From assembly GCA_003529705.1 (NCBI GenBank), contig DPVA01000127.1, forward strand, positions 1-5,835: 5,835 bases of DNA, read 5' to 3'. Position numbers and translations under genes: made by a program. The stretch comes from Gammaproteobacteria bacterium (GTDB lineage Bacteria > Pseudomonadota > Gammaproteobacteria > Arenicellales > UBA868). This document shows positions 5,604 through 5,835 of the stretch, piece by piece (position 1 is the stretch's first letter; every line of letters begins with the position of its first letter). The notes under the pieces were generated by a model. It was not told the DNA's origin, searched no databases, and saw only the letters and a program-made list of their open reading frames with translations.

Positions 5604-5835
5604 TTAATGCCGTGCGTTCGCGTTAGGGAGAAGACATTTCTCAAGCGCGTCAGCAACCGCTACCGAACCGAGGTCCTCTCCGTCCCGAGTTCGCACGGCT
5701 ACGGAGCCCTCTTCAACCTCCCGGTCTCCAACCACAAGGAGGAAGGGAATACGTCTTAGGGTAGATTCCCGAATTTTATAACCAATTTTCTCGTTTCTCA
5801 AGTCGGTTTCGACTCTGAGCCCCTGTTTTTTAAGG
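5604..5835 (-). CDS. thrS: Threonine--tRNA ligase, C-terminal part only
   Basis: Only the last 76 codons are in the window; the gene continues beyond position 5835. They encode the end of the C-terminal anticodon-binding domain of the class II threonyl-tRNA synthetase. The conserved [18 protein letters not shown] is followed by a [14 protein letters not shown] strand-turn and [13 protein letters not shown], closely matching E. coli ThrS. The tail after this ([14 protein letters not shown]) is shorter than and unlike E. coli. The catalytic core, zinc site and editing domain are outside the window. It ends at a TAA (5606-5604), 18 nt before the probable infC start, and thrS-infC is the standard first pair of this operon. 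Confidence 0.97.
   Translation of the reverse strand, partial: LKKQGLRVETDLRNEKIGYKIRESTLRRIPFLLVVGDREVEEGSVAVRTRDGEDLGSVAVADALEKCLLPNANARH

Overview
The window is a conserved proteobacterial translation cluster. All genes are on the minus strand, so the reading order runs from high to low coordinates: thrS (3' end only), infC, rpmI, rplT, pheS, pheT, ihfA, a small MerR-type regulator gene, and the 5' part of a tRNA-Pro(GGG) gene cut by the window edge. PheT residues align with E. coli numbering at the editing site, and IF3, L20, L35 and IHF-alpha closely resemble their E. coli counterparts. The ihfA-merR-tRNA-Pro tail is the arrangement I associate with Pseudomonas-like Gammaproteobacteria and some Betaproteobacteria. 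I therefore place it as a gammaproteobacterium (betaproteobacterium less likely), not an enteric. Genus cannot be read from this window.

Layout. Positions 5604-5835 hold the last 76 codons of thrS. infC follows after 18 nt; its best start is the rare codon AUA at 5585, behind a strong GGAGG. rpmI (5033-4836) and rplT (4792-4433) encode ribosomal proteins L35 and L20. Between rplT and pheS lies a textbook intrinsic terminator (about 4352-4388), in the place where E. coli has the pheST attenuator, but no Phe-rich leader peptide can be found. pheS and pheT are 12 nt apart and encode the two subunits of phenylalanyl-tRNA synthetase. A 133-nt gap with complementary segments separates pheT from ihfA. 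The ihfA stop lies just before the probable merR ATG and overlaps a possible upstream GTG. The tRNA-Pro gene starts 21 nt after the merR stop.

Functionally, the cluster supplies translation: two aminoacyl-tRNA synthetases (Thr, Phe), initiation factor 3, two large-subunit ribosomal proteins and a tRNA. It also encodes a nucleoid-architecture subunit and a small regulator of unknown target. Regulation visible in the DNA is post-initiation: an unusual start codon on infC, a terminator ahead of pheS, and RNA hairpins at two gene junctions.

I saw no mobile element, CRISPR array, defence system or sign of recent transfer, and found no undescribed system. The findings are regulatory details of a housekeeping operon and are scored accordingly.
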